Shown: piece after piece, positions 46,793-55,839 of the stretch
Position numbering within the stretch: position 1 is the first letter of the stretch
Layout: the number at the start of each line of letters is the position of its first letter
Source of the DNA: an uncultured Alphaproteobacteria bacterium
GTDB taxonomy: Bacteria; Pseudomonadota; Alphaproteobacteria; Geminicoccales; Geminicoccaceae
Assembly: GCA_937995535.1 (NCBI GenBank)
Contig: CALKJU010000020.1
Coordinates: 124,001 to 188,000, forward strand
DNA: 64,000 nucleotides
Reading direction: 5' to 3'
The notes under the pieces: generated by a model
Seen by the model: only the letters and a program-made list of their open reading frames with translations
The model's database searches: none
Told to the model about the DNA's origin: nothing
Position numbers and translations under genes: made by a program

Positions 46793-48082
46793 ATGAGCAC
46801 GATCGTGCATGCCATCGACCGTCGCGGTGCGCTGAGCCTGCTCGCCGGAGGCGCGGCACTGGGCGTCGGCCGTCCGAGCCTGGGCCAGGGAGCGGCCGGC
46901 CGCGTCATCGTGGTCGGCGGCGGCTTCGGTGGGGCCACGGCGGCGCGTTACATCCGCCGGCTCGATCCGGCTGTCGAGGTCACGCTGATCGAGCCGGCCG
47001 AACGGTTCTACACCTGTCCCTTCAGCAACCTTTATCTCGGTGGCCTGCGCGACTTCGAGTCGCTCGGGCACGGCTTCGACGCCCTGCGCCGCGCCGGCGT
47101 GAGCGTGGTCCACGCCACGGCGGAGGACGTCGACACGGCCGGCCGCACCGTGCGGCTCTCGACCGGCGACACCCTTCCCTACGACCGACTTGTCCTCTCC
47201 CCGGGCATCGACATCCGGTGGGGCGCGCTCGAGGGCTATGACGAGGCGGCGGCCGAGAAGGCGCCGCACGCCTGGAAGGCCGGCTCCCAGACCAAGCTGC
47301 TGCGCGCCCAGCTCGAGGCCATGGAAGATGGCGGGCTGTTCGTGCTCGTGGCACCGGCCAACCCGTTCCGCTGCCCGCCGGGGCCTTACGAGCGGATCAG
47401 CATGGTCGCCCACTATCTCAAGACGAACAAGCCGCACTCGAAGATCCTGGTGCTCGACGCCAAAGACCAGTTCTCGAAGCAGGGGCTGTTCACCGATGCG
47501 TGGGCGGCGCTTTACGGCGACATGATCGAGTGGGTCGGGCTCTCGCAGGACGGCAAGGTGGTCCGCGTCGATGCCGACGCGCGCGAGGTCGAGACCGAGT
47601 TCGGCAACAAGCACAAGGCCGCCGTGCTCAATGTCGTGCCGCCGCAGCAGGCCGGCCTGATCGCTGAGCGCGCCGGGGTGACCGACGACAGCGGTTGGGT
47701 CCCGGTCGTGCCTGCGACCTTCGCCTCGGCCAAGGTCGAACATGTCTACGTCGTCGGCGACGCGACGATCGCCGCGCCGATGCCGAAGTCGGGCTTCTGC
47801 GCCAACACCCAGGCGAAGGTGGTCGCGGCGGCCGTGGTGGCCGACCTCGCCGGGCGCGCGCCTCCGGCGCCCGTCTGGGTCAACACCTGCTACAGCCTGA
47901 TCGCGCCGGACTACGGCATCTCGGTGGCCGGCGTGTACCGGGTGATGGACGGCAAGATCGCCGAGGTCGAGGGCTCGGGTGGGGTCAGCCCGCGCGAGGC
48001 CGACGCCGCCTTCCGCAAGCGGGAGGCGGACTACGGCGCCGGCTGGTACGCGGCGATCTCGGCCGACACCTGGGGGGCTTAG
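46793..48082 (+). CDS. fccB: Flavocytochrome c sulfide dehydrogenase, flavoprotein subunit
   Basis: A 429-residue periplasmic FAD protein oxidising sulfide to sulfur. A Tat-type signal is seen (DRRGALSLLAGGAALG, R10-R11). FAD motif VVGGGFGGATAARY (40-53) is followed by C194 (NPFRCPPGPYE) and C366 (WVNTCYSLI), corresponding to the redox disulfide C161/C337 of the Allochromatium enzyme. The C-terminal segment YGISVAGVYRV is also typical. A strong AGGAGG site precedes the ATG, and the gene lies 10 bases behind fccA. It is followed by tsuA and the soxYZ fusion. Confidence 0.93.
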   Translation: MSTIVHAIDRRGALSLLAGGAALGVGRPSLGQGAAGRVIVVGGGFGGATAARYIRRLDPAVEVTLIEPAERFYTCPFSNLYLGGLRDFESLGHGFDALRRAGVSVVHATAEDVDTAGRTVRLSTGDTLPYDRLVLSPGIDIRWGALEGYDEAAAEKAPHAWKAGSQTKLLRAQLEAMEDGGLFVLVAPANPFRCPPGPYERISMVAHYLKTNKPHSKILVLDAKDQFSKQGLFTDAWAALYGDMIEWVGLSQDGKVVRVDADAREVETEFGNKHKAAVLNVVPPQQAGLIAERAGVTDDSGWVPVVPATFASAKVEHVYVVGDATIAAPMPKSGFCANTQAKVVAAAVVADLAGRAPPAPVWVNTCYSLIAPDYGISVAGVYRVMDGKIAEVEGSGGVSPREADAAFRKREADYGAGWYAAISADTWGA

Positions 48083-48101
48083 GCGGGGGCGCTTCGAGGG
48101 G

Positions 48102-49151
48102 ATGGAGAGCGCGTCCGTTGTCGCCTGGGGTGGAGCCGCGATCGGCCTCGTCTTCGGCTTCGTCGGCCAGCGGATCGGTTTCTGCCTGACCAGCGCGCTG
48201 CGATCGTTCTCGACCAAAGGCGAGCGGCGCGGCCTGGCGCTGTTCGCAATCGCCCTGGCGGTCGCGATCCTCGGCAGCCAGTCCTTCGACGCGCTCGGTG
48301 TCGTGAGCCTCGACCGATCGCTCTATCGCCAGCCGACGCTGGCTTGGCCGGTGACGGCGGCTGGAGGGCTTCTGTTCGGCTACGGCATGGTGCTTGCCAA
48401 CGGCTGCGGCTCGCGGGCACTGATGCTGCTGGCCGGCGGCAACCTGCGCTCCTTCGTGGTGCTCGTCGCGCTCGGCATCGCCGCCTACGCGACGCTGACC
48501 GGCGTGCTGGCCCCGGTACGTGTCTGGCTGCTGGCGGCGACAGCGGCGCCGGCTCCCCCGGCGCCCGACGGAACCGTCCGCTGGATCGCCACCGGCGCGG
48601 CCATCGCCGCACTGCTCGCCTTCGCCGCCACGGCCGGCTGGCAGCGTAACGACGTCGCGCCGGCGCTCGGCGCCGCGGCGATCGGCCTACTCGTCCCCGC
48701 AGGGTGGCTGGTGACCGGCGTGCTGGGCGCCGACGAGTTCGATCCCGTCCCTCTGGCCGCGCTGACCTTCGTCGCGCCGATCGGCGAAGCACTGCAATAT
48801 CTCATGCTGGCGACCGGGCTGCGCCTTGGCTTCGGGACAGCGACCGTCGCTGGCGTGCTCATCGGCGCCGCGGCCAGCGTCCTGCTCGCCGGCACGGCCG
48901 AGCTGCGTGGCTTCGACTCGCCGCAGCAGATGGTCCGCGCAATGGCGGGCGGGGGACTGATGGGTGTCGGCGGTGCCCTCGCTCTCGGCTGCTCGATCGG
49001 GCAGGGGCTCACCGGCCTTTCCACCTTGGCACCGGGCTCGGCGCTGGCCGCTGGAGGCATCCTGCTCGGCGCCTATATCGCGCTCAGAGGGCCGTTGCGC
49101 GTCACGGCGGCCCGGGTTGCGTCGACCGCAGGGGGGCGAGGGCGGCGGTGA
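48102..49151 (+). CDS. tsuA: YeeE/YedE (TsuA) thiosulfate transporter
   Basis: A 349-residue inner-membrane protein with about nine hydrophobic segments, of the YeeE/YedE family. Conserved cysteines used for thiosulfate passage in TsuA are seen at C28 (RIGFCLTSA), C102 (NGCGSRAL) and C297 (LGCSIGQGLTG). The ATG at 48102 follows a GAGGGG ribosome site. It imports thiosulfate or related sulfur compounds into the cytoplasm. It is placed between fccB and the SoxYZ fusion and overlaps the latter by GTGA, supporting a common role in sulfur oxidation. Confidence 0.85.
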   Translation: MESASVVAWGGAAIGLVFGFVGQRIGFCLTSALRSFSTKGERRGLALFAIALAVAILGSQSFDALGVVSLDRSLYRQPTLAWPVTAAGGLLFGYGMVLANGCGSRALMLLAGGNLRSFVVLVALGIAAYATLTGVLAPVRVWLLAATAAPAPPAPDGTVRWIATGAAIAALLAFAATAGWQRNDVAPALGAAAIGLLVPAGWLVTGVLGADEFDPVPLAALTFVAPIGEALQYLMLATGLRLGFGTATVAGVLIGAAASVLLAGTAELRGFDSPQQMVRAMAGGGLMGVGGALALGCSIGQGLTGLSTLAPGSALAAGGILLGAYIALRGPLRVTAARVASTAGGRGRR

Positions 49152-49951
49152 GCACAGCGAACGTTGCGATGCAGGTTGGTCGGACGACACGTCGCGCCGT
49201 GCTCGGTGGGCTGTCCGCCTGCGTCGTCGCCCCGGGGGCCATGGCGGGCCCGGCGGCGTGGGAAGGAGTGCCGGCCGTGGCGGCGCTGCTCGCCGGCGTC
49301 GAACCCCGCCGCGACGGCCTGGCCTTGCAGCTTCCGGCGCTCACCGAGGACGGATCCTCGGTGAATGTCACGGTGGTCGCCGAGAGCCCGATGACCGCGG
49401 ACGATCACATCGCCACCCTGCATCTGTTCGCGCCGCGCAACCCGAGCCCGGAGGTGGCCGCCTTCCACCTCGCGCCCGGCCTCGGCCGCGCCGAGATCTC
49501 GACCCGCATCCGGCTCAACGAGTCGCAGACGGTGATTGCCGTGGCCCGGACGAACAAGGGCGAGGTCCGCCTTGCAGCGCGCGAGGTGACGGTGACGACG
49601 ACCGGTTGTCTCGTCCCGTCCGACCAGACCACGGCGGGCGTGATGCAGGAACCGCGGGTGCGCGTCGGCCCGAGCCTGCCGGCCGAGGTGCGCACCATCA
49701 TCGATCATCCCATGGAGACCGGACTGCGGCAGGACTCCGCGGGCCGACCTGTGCCGGAGCGGATCGTGCGTGAAGTGATCGCGACCGCCGGCGAGACGAT
49801 TCTGCTGCGTGCGGAGCTGTTCCGCTCGGTTGCGGCCAACCCATATCTGCGCTTCTTCGTCGACGGCCAAGCGCCGGTCGAGCTGCAGGTGACCTGGGTC
49901 GAGGATACCGGCGCGCGCGTCAGCGCGACGGTACAGGTCCCGGCGGCCTGA
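49148..49951 (+). CDS. SoxYZ-fusion sulfur carrier protein
   Basis: A 267-residue fusion of SoxY-like and SoxZ-like domains. A Tat-like signal sits at TTRRAVLGGLSA (13-24). The SoxY half ends at C154 in TTTGCLVP, where true SoxY proteins have the sulfur-carrying GGCGG at the very C-terminus; here the Cys is internal and the glycine tail is gone. The SoxZ half follows (about 165-267) with RTIIDHPMETGLRQD, NPYLRFFVDG and the WVEDTG end. Sulfur carriage by C154 is an inference. GTG 49148 overlaps tsuA by GTGA. The related family is the quinoprotein-dehydrogenase-associated SoxYZ-like carrier, though no such dehydrogenase is adjacent. Confidence 0.82.
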   Translation: MSTANVAMQVGRTTRRAVLGGLSACVVAPGAMAGPAAWEGVPAVAALLAGVEPRRDGLALQLPALTEDGSSVNVTVVAESPMTADDHIATLHLFAPRNPSPEVAAFHLAPGLGRAEISTRIRLNESQTVIAVARTNKGEVRLAAREVTVTTTGCLVPSDQTTAGVMQEPRVRVGPSLPAEVRTIIDHPMETGLRQDSAGRPVPERIVREVIATAGETILLRAELFRSVAANPYLRFFVDGQAPVELQVTWVEDTGARVSATVQVPAA

Positions 49952-50010
49952 GCGGCGCCGCCCGTGCGGTGAAGGGTGCGCCCCGCGGAGCAGCCGATGG
50001 GATCGAGCCG

Positions 50011-53000
50011 GTGAGCCAGCTTCGCGACGTTTCCCTGGACGACAAGTATCTGCTGGAGCGCGGGCAGGTCTTCGTGACGGGGGTGCAGGCGCTGGTCCGG
50101 CTGCCGCTCGAGCAGCGCCGCCGCGACCTTGCCCGGGGTCTCAACACCGCGGGCTACATCACGGGCTATCGCGGCTCGCCCCTGGGTGGCTACGACCAGC
50201 AGCTCCAGCGTGCCAAACGCCTGCTCGACGCGCATCACGTCGTCCACCAGCCGGGGGTCAACGAGGATCTGGCGGCGACGGCCTGCCAGGGCACACAGGC
50301 AGTGGGCCAGGACGGTCGCGCCAAGTACGACGGTGTGTTCGCGATCTGGTACGCCAAGGGGCCCGGCGTCGACCGCTCCGGCGACGCGATCAAGCACGGC
50401 AACCTGTTCGGGACGGCCAAGCACGGCGGCGTGCTGCTGTTGCTCGGCGACGATCACATCTGCGAGTCCAGCACGACGGCGCATCAGTCCGAGTACGCGA
50501 TGGTCGACGCCTGCGTGCCGGTGCTCAATCCCTCAGGGGTCCAGGAGATCCTCGAGTACGGGCTGCACGGCATCGCCCTGTCGCGGTACAGCGGCGCCTG
50601 GGTGGCGCTGAAATGCGTCCACGACACGGTCGAGAGCACCGCCTCGATCACCGTCGCTCCGGATCGGCCGGAGGTCGTACTACCCGAAGATCTCGCCATC
50701 GCGCCGGGCAGCCTCGGCTACCATGTGCCGCCGGAGCGGCCCTGGCCGCCGCTCGCGCTCGAGGCAGAGCGCCGCGTCCACAGCCAGAAGCTGGAGGCGG
50801 CGCGCGCCTATGCCCGCGCCAACCGGCTCGACCGCGTGGTCCTGGGCGCCGAGGGCGCCGCCGTCACGGTGGTCACCACCGGCAAGTCGGCGATGGATGT
50901 GTGGGCCGCGCTCGACGAGCTGGGCATCGACGAGGAACGGGCCCGCGCTCTGGGTCTGCGCGTCTACAAGGTTGGCATGACGTTCCCCCTCGAGCCGGTG
51001 GCGCTCGAGGCTGCTGTTGCGGGCAGCGAGCTCGTCATCGTCGTCGAGGAGAAGCGCGGTCTGATCGAGAGCCAGCTCAAGGAGCTGCTGTACGGCAGCG
51101 AGCATCGGCCGCGGGTGATCGGCAAGACCGACGAGTTCGGCGCCACATTGTTCCCGAGCTGGGGGGCGCTCGACGCCAACCAGGTCGGCCTCGCCATTGG
51201 CCAGCGCCTGCTCGCCCGGCGTGACGATGCCGCGCTGCGCCAGCGCGTCACGGCACTCGCGGCGCGTCAATCGGGCGCTGCGGGGACGAGCGCCGCGATG
51301 GTCCGCCTCCCCTGGTTCTGCCCGGGCTGCCCGCACAACACGAGCACGCGGTCGCCGCAAGGCAGCCGGACGGTGGCCGGGATCGGCTGCCACTTCATGG
51401 TCACCTGGATGGACCGCGACACGGTGGGGTTCACCCAGATGGGCGGCGAGGGGGCGTCCTGGCTCGGTGAGGCACCGTTCACCGAGACGCCACACGTCTT
51501 CCAGAACATCGGTGACGGGACCTTCTACCACTCGGGTTCGCTGGCGCTGCGCGCGGCGCAGGCCGCCGGGGCCAACATCACCTTCAAGGTCCTGTTCAAC
51601 GACGCGGTCGCCATGACCGGCGGCCAGAAGATGGAGATCGGCAACCTCTCGGTGCCGCAGATCGCCCATCTTGCCGCCGCCGAGGGCATCACCGAGATCG
51701 CGGTGGTCAGTGACGAGCCGGAGAAGCACGGTCCGGCCGCCTTCCCGCACGGGACACGGATCGCGCATCGCGATGACCTGGATGCCGTGCAGCGGGAGCT
51801 GGCCGCTGCGGGCGGCGTGAGCGTGCTGATCTACGATCAGACCTGCGCCGCGGAGAAGCGGCGGCGGCGCAAGCGCGGCGAGATGGTCGACCCGGACCGG
51901 CGGGTGTTCATCAACGAGCTGGTCTGCGAAGGCTGCGGCGACTGCGGCGTCCAGTCGAACTGCGTCGCGATCCAGCCGCTCGAGACCGAGTTCGGGCGCA
52001 AGCGGCGTATCGACCAGTCGGCGTGCAACAAGGATTTCTCCTGCCTCAAAGGGTTCTGCCCGAGCTTCGTGACGGTCGAGGGCGCTCGCCTACGGCGCGG
52101 GACCGCGCGACCCGAGGGCGAAGCGCAGTGGCCCGTCTTGCCGGAGCCGCGCCCGCCCGCGTTGACCGGGCCCTACGGTATCGTCGTCACCGGCATCGGC
52201 GGCACCGGCGTCATTACGATCGCGGCCCTGCTCGGCATGGCCGCGCATCTCGAGGGCAAGGGCTGCGTTGCCCTCGACATGGTGGGGCTCGCCCAGAAGG
52301 GCGGGGCCGTGGTCTCGCACCTCAAGCTCGCACCGACACCGGAGGCGATCGGCAGCCCGCGTGTCGCGGCCGGTGCCGCCGCCCTGCTGCTCGGCTGCGA
52401 TCTCGTCGTGGCCGCCGGCCGCACGGCGCTGCCGGCCGTCCGCCACGGCGTGACCCGTATCGTCGCCAACACCGAGGAGGTGATGACCGGGGCGTTCACC
52501 CGCGACCCCGATCTTCCCTTCCCGGCCGAGCGGCTGACGCGCGCGCTGACCGATGCGGCCGGCGCCGCGCTGGTCGATCTCATCCCGGCCACGCGGGTCG
52601 CGGCGGCGCTGCTGGGCGATGCCATCGCGACCAACCTGCTGATGGTGGGCTTCGCTTGGCAGAAGGGTCTGATTCCGCTCTCGGCGGCGGCCATCGAGCG
52701 GGCGATCGAGCTGAACGGTGTGGCGACCGATCTCAATCGCGCGGCCTTTCTGTGGGGACGCCGCCTCGCCGTGGCGCGCGCCGAGGTCGAGCGGCGCGCC
52801 GGCCTGCATCTCGATCCGGTCGTGGCGGATCTCGACACGCTGGTCGCGCGGCGCGCCGCCTTCCTCACCGACTACCAGGACGCGGCCTACGCCGACCGGT
52901 ACCGGCGGGCGGTCGAGCGGGTGCGGGCGGCCGAGGCGGCCGTCACCGGCGGTCCGCTGCGGCTGACCGAGGCGGCCGCGCGCTCGCTGTTCAAGCTGAT

Positions 53001-53487
53001 GGCCTACAAGGACGAATACGAGGTCGCACGGCTGTTCACCGACGGCAGCTTCGAGCGGCAATTGGCTCGCGACCTCGAGGGCTGGCGGCGCCTCGAGTTC
53101 CATCTCGCGCCGCCGATGCTCGGGGAGATCGACGCCCGCACCGGGCGACCGCGCAAGCGCCGCTTCGGCCCGTGGATCCTGCCGGTGCTGCGGCTCGTCG
53201 CGGGTCTGCGCCGGTTACGTGGCACCGCGCTCGATCCGTTCGGCCGCAGCAGCGAGCGGCGCATGGAGCGGCGGCTCATCGGGGAGTACGAGGATCTCCT
53301 CGCGCGGCTGTGTTCGGGCCTGACGGCCGAGCGGCTTCCAGTCGCGGTCGAGATCGCGGCCCTGCCGCTGCAGATACGCGGCTTCGGGCCGGTGAAGGCG
53401 GCGAACGTAGCGCGGGTGAAGACCCGCGAGGCGGAGCTTCTTGCCCGCCTGGACGTCACGCCGGAACTGCTCGCGGCCGCCGAGTGA
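50011..53487 (+). CDS. Indolepyruvate ferredoxin oxidoreductase, fused subunits
   Basis: A 1158-residue fused IorA-IorB that oxidatively decarboxylates aryl pyruvates to aryl-acetyl-CoA with ferredoxin. The N-terminal TPP domain begins DVSLDDKYLLERG, with the central TPP motif GDGTFYHSG around residue 501 and CPGCPHNTS. Fe-S cysteines C639, C642 and C645 (VCEGCGDCG) are followed by more (CNKDFSCLKGFCPSF). The IorB half starts near 720 (IVVTGIGGTGV), and the final 300 residues are the DUF6537 end. The GTG at 50011 gives the family N-terminus; 49969 is an alternative. It follows the sulfur genes by 59 bases. Confidence 0.93.
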   Translation: MSQLRDVSLDDKYLLERGQVFVTGVQALVRLPLEQRRRDLARGLNTAGYITGYRGSPLGGYDQQLQRAKRLLDAHHVVHQPGVNEDLAATACQGTQAVGQDGRAKYDGVFAIWYAKGPGVDRSGDAIKHGNLFGTAKHGGVLLLLGDDHICESSTTAHQSEYAMVDACVPVLNPSGVQEILEYGLHGIALSRYSGAWVALKCVHDTVESTASITVAPDRPEVVLPEDLAIAPGSLGYHVPPERPWPPLALEAERRVHSQKLEAARAYARANRLDRVVLGAEGAAVTVVTTGKSAMDVWAALDELGIDEERARALGLRVYKVGMTFPLEPVALEAAVAGSELVIVVEEKRGLIESQLKELLYGSEHRPRVIGKTDEFGATLFPSWGALDANQVGLAIGQRLLARRDDAALRQRVTALAARQSGAAGTSAAMVRLPWFCPGCPHNTSTRSPQGSRTVAGIGCHFMVTWMDRDTVGFTQMGGEGASWLGEAPFTETPHVFQNIGDGTFYHSGSLALRAAQAAGANITFKVLFNDAVAMTGGQKMEIGNLSVPQIAHLAAAEGITEIAVVSDEPEKHGPAAFPHGTRIAHRDDLDAVQRELAAAGGVSVLIYDQTCAAEKRRRRKRGEMVDPDRRVFINELVCEGCGDCGVQSNCVAIQPLETEFGRKRRIDQSACNKDFSCLKGFCPSFVTVEGARLRRGTARPEGEAQWPVLPEPRPPALTGPYGIVVTGIGGTGVITIAALLGMAAHLEGKGCVALDMVGLAQKGGAVVSHLKLAPTPEAIGSPRVAAGAAALLLGCDLVVAAGRTALPAVRHGVTRIVANTEEVMTGAFTRDPDLPFPAERLTRALTDAAGAALVDLIPATRVAAALLGDAIATNLLMVGFAWQKGLIPLSAAAIERAIELNGVATDLNRAAFLWGRRLAVARAEVERRAGLHLDPVVADLDTLVARRAAFLTDYQDAAYADRYRRAVERVRAAEAAVTGGPLRLTEAAARSLFKLMAYKDEYEVARLFTDGSFERQLARDLEGWRRLEFHLAPPMLGEIDARTGRPRKRRFGPWILPVLRLVAGLRRLRGTALDPFGRSSERRMERRLIGEYEDLLARLCSGLTAERLPVAVEIAALPLQIRGFGPVKAANVARVKTREAELLARLDVTPELLAAAE

Positions 53488-53496
53488 GGGCTCGCG

Positions 53497-54138
53497 TCAG
53501 CCCGGTCGCGCGACGATCATCGTCACGGAATCGACGGCGAAACTGCGGCGCTCGACCACCCGGAGACCGGCCGCCTCGACATGGTGCTCGGTGCCGGCGT
53601 CGTAGCGCGCGGCGAAGGCCCAGCGCAGCCACGGCGAGAGACAGCGCATCCACAGCCGCGCCGCCGGCCGGCTGGACAGGTGGTAGTCGAGAAGCAGCAG
53701 GCGGCCCTCGGGTCGCGTCACGCGCACCAGCTCAGCCAGGGCCGCCGGGATCAATGCCTCCGGCAGGCAGAGCAGCACGAATGTCGCGGCCACCGTGTCG
53801 AACGTGTGGTCGGGGTAGTCGAGCTGCAGCAGGTTCATCTGCCGTAGGGTAACGCTGCGCCCGAGCCGCGTAGCGCGCTCGCGGGCCTCGGCCAGCATTC
53901 GCCTGCTGCTGTCGATTCCGACGACCTCGCTGTCCGCCGGATAGAAGGGCATGTTGCACCCCGTGCCGACGCCGACGTCAAGGATCCGGCCCTCGGCATG
54001 CCGAAACAGCTCGGCGCGCAGGCGGCGCTTCCAGGACCACTCGTAGATCGCGTCCAAGGCGTCGTAGACGGGCGCCATCCGGTCATAGGTACGAACGACC
54101 TCGGCGGTCGCTGCCTCGACGTCGGTCAGCCCGGTCAT
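53497..54138 (-). CDS. Class I SAM methyltransferase (UbiE/PmtA-like)
   Basis: A 213-residue methyltransferase. Motif I is ILDVGVGTGCNMPFYP near residues 51-66 and DRMAPVYDALDAIYEWSW the conserved N-terminal signature also found in phosphatidylethanolamine N-methyltransferases; RVTRPEGRLLLLDY is motif III. The ATG at 54138 overlaps the desaturase stop (ATGA), so both may modify the same lipid, with methylation after desaturation. The target is not defined. Confidence 0.83.
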   Translation of the reverse strand: MTGLTDVEAATAEVVRTYDRMAPVYDALDAIYEWSWKRRLRAELFRHAEGRILDVGVGTGCNMPFYPADSEVVGIDSSRRMLAEARERATRLGRSVTLRQMNLLQLDYPDHTFDTVAATFVLLCLPEALIPAALAELVRVTRPEGRLLLLDYHLSSRPAARLWMRCLSPWLRWAFAARYDAGTEHHVEAAGLRVVERRSFAVDSVTMIVARPG

Positions 54139-55058
54139 GCGCGTTCGCGCCGGAGCGCCGTCATCGGCACCGGACCGCGGAGCTGACGCCAAGGCACCAC
54201 GAACCAGCTGCCGACAGGGCGTGCTTGGTCGCGCGCGAAGCGGCGTGGCAGCTCGGTCCATGGCAGATCAGGATGCCGGTGATGGGTGCCGTGCAGATTC
54301 GCATGGAGCACCAGAGCCGCGAGACGAGGTGGCAGGACCATGTCGTGGCCCTGTCGCGGGTCACCCAGCTCGCCGAGATAGTGCGGCGCGTTGTCGAGGA
54401 ACGAGACAAGAAAGGCGCGGCCGAGCAGCGCGCCGAGCAGCAACGGCCAAGCCTCGCCCCAGAGCAAGAAGGCAAGCGCGAAGAGAACCACCACGGCCGC
54501 GCCATCGGAGCGGATCCGAGCGAGGCTGCGCGGGCTCAGAAGGTGGCGCTCGGCCCGGTCGGGCATGGCGCCGGCCTCGGCGTCTCCTTCGTAGAACAGG
54601 CGGCGGACGATGGGACGCAGCCAGCGGCGCGGCAGCCAAGCGAGGAGCGAGCTCGCAAGCTCGACCAGATAAAGGCCACCCAAAAGGCGTGGGAAGTAGC
54701 CCAGCGCCGCCAGCAGGCGTGAGCGTACGGTCGGATCGTAGAGTTCCGGTCGCTCGACGGCGCGCGCGTTGAGCGCGTGATGGGAGAGGTGCCCGACCCG
54801 AAGCACGTCGAACGGCGCGCCGAACAGGATCGCGAGGACCCGCCCCAAGCGGTCGTTGGCGCGCCGCTCACGCAGAAGATGGCCATGCACCGCTTCGTGG
54901 ATCAGCGCCCAGTGCGGGATGGTCACGAGGGTCAAGGGAACGAGCACCCAAGCCCAGGCGAAGTCACGCAGCACGAGCATTGGCAAAGCAGCCAGGAGCA
55001 CGACGTGCGCGAGGGTCGTGAGCGTCGCCAGCGCCAAGTTCAGCCGAGCCTGAATCAT
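54135..55058 (-). CDS. Membrane fatty acid desaturase
   Basis: A 307-residue membrane desaturase with the three histidine boxes of the di-iron site: HEAVH (about 54-58), HLSHH (about 90-94) and HGTHH (about 250-254). Hydrophobic segments flank these boxes at about 8-47 and 190-230. The substrate lipid is unknown. It overlaps the methyltransferase gene, ATGA. Confidence 0.88.
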   Translation of the reverse strand: MIQARLNLALATLTTLAHVVLLAALPMLVLRDFAWAWVLVPLTLVTIPHWALIHEAVHGHLLRERRANDRLGRVLAILFGAPFDVLRVGHLSHHALNARAVERPELYDPTVRSRLLAALGYFPRLLGGLYLVELASSLLAWLPRRWLRPIVRRLFYEGDAEAGAMPDRAERHLLSPRSLARIRSDGAAVVVLFALAFLLWGEAWPLLLGALLGRAFLVSFLDNAPHYLGELGDPRQGHDMVLPPRLAALVLHANLHGTHHRHPDLPWTELPRRFARDQARPVGSWFVVPWRQLRGPVPMTALRRERA

Positions 55059-55093
55059 CCGTCGAAGCGGAACCGTAGCCTATCACCGAACGG

Positions 55094-55702
55094 CTAGCCC
55101 GGCTCCGTGACGGGACCGCGACAGCCTGCCGCGAGTGCAGCGGCGAGGCGTGCGCGGGCCTCGGGCAGCAGCTCCGCCTCGAACCAAGGGTTGCGGCGCA
55201 GCCAGCCATTGTTGCGGCCGCTGGGGTGCGGCAGGGGCAGGTAGGGCGGCGGCGCCTCACGCCAGCGGCGGACCCGCTCGGTCAGGACCAGCCGTCTCCA
55301 GTCCGGCAGATAACGCTGGTGGGCGTACAGGCCGACCAGGAGGACGAGGCGCAGGGCCGGGAGATGCGCGAGCACGCGTGGATGCCAAAGTGGGGCGCAC
55401 TCCGGGCGGGGCGGAAGGTCCCCGGAGCGGCCGCGACCGGGATAGCAGAAGCCCATCGGCATGATGGCGATGTGCCGCTCGTCGTAGAATCGCTGGCGGT
55501 TGAGGCCGAGCCACTGGCGCAGCCGATCACCGCTCGGGTCGTTCCACGGGATCCCCGTTGCGTGCACCCGGGCGCCGGGAGCTTGACCGACGATCAGCAC
55601 ACTCGCGGTGGGGCTCGCGCGCAGCACCGGGTTCGGCCCGAGCGGTAGCGAATCGACGCACAGCCGGCAGGCGCGGATCTCGGCGAGTATCCCCTCCATC
55701 AT
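55094..55702 (-). CDS. Uracil-DNA glycosylase family protein
   Basis: A 202-residue protein with the uracil-DNA glycosylase fold: CRLC...N-terminal region, VLIVGQAPGARVHATGIPWNDPSGDRLRQWLG (motif A), PMGFCYPGRG and the motif B-like LPHPSGRN. No complete four-cysteine 4Fe-4S set is seen, so it is not a standard family 4 enzyme. It should remove uracil or another altered base. Start ATG 55702 is chosen; GTG 55732 is possible. It is divergent from the porin gene. Confidence 0.8.
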   Translation of the reverse strand: MMEGILAEIRACRLCVDSLPLGPNPVLRASPTASVLIVGQAPGARVHATGIPWNDPSGDRLRQWLGLNRQRFYDERHIAIMPMGFCYPGRGRSGDLPPRPECAPLWHPRVLAHLPALRLVLLVGLYAHQRYLPDWRRLVLTERVRRWREAPPPYLPLPHPSGRNNGWLRRNPWFEAELLPEARARLAAALAAGCRGPVTEPG

Positions 55703-55839
55703 GCTGGCCGCGTCCGTCCCGTCGATGCGCACGTTTGACCACCACCGTTGCCCGTGGCGACACCGGCAAGCTGTCACGAACCTATCGATTTAGCCGTGCA
55801 TCCCCTCGTTGTCATTAGCACACGGTAGGGCGGAAGTTG

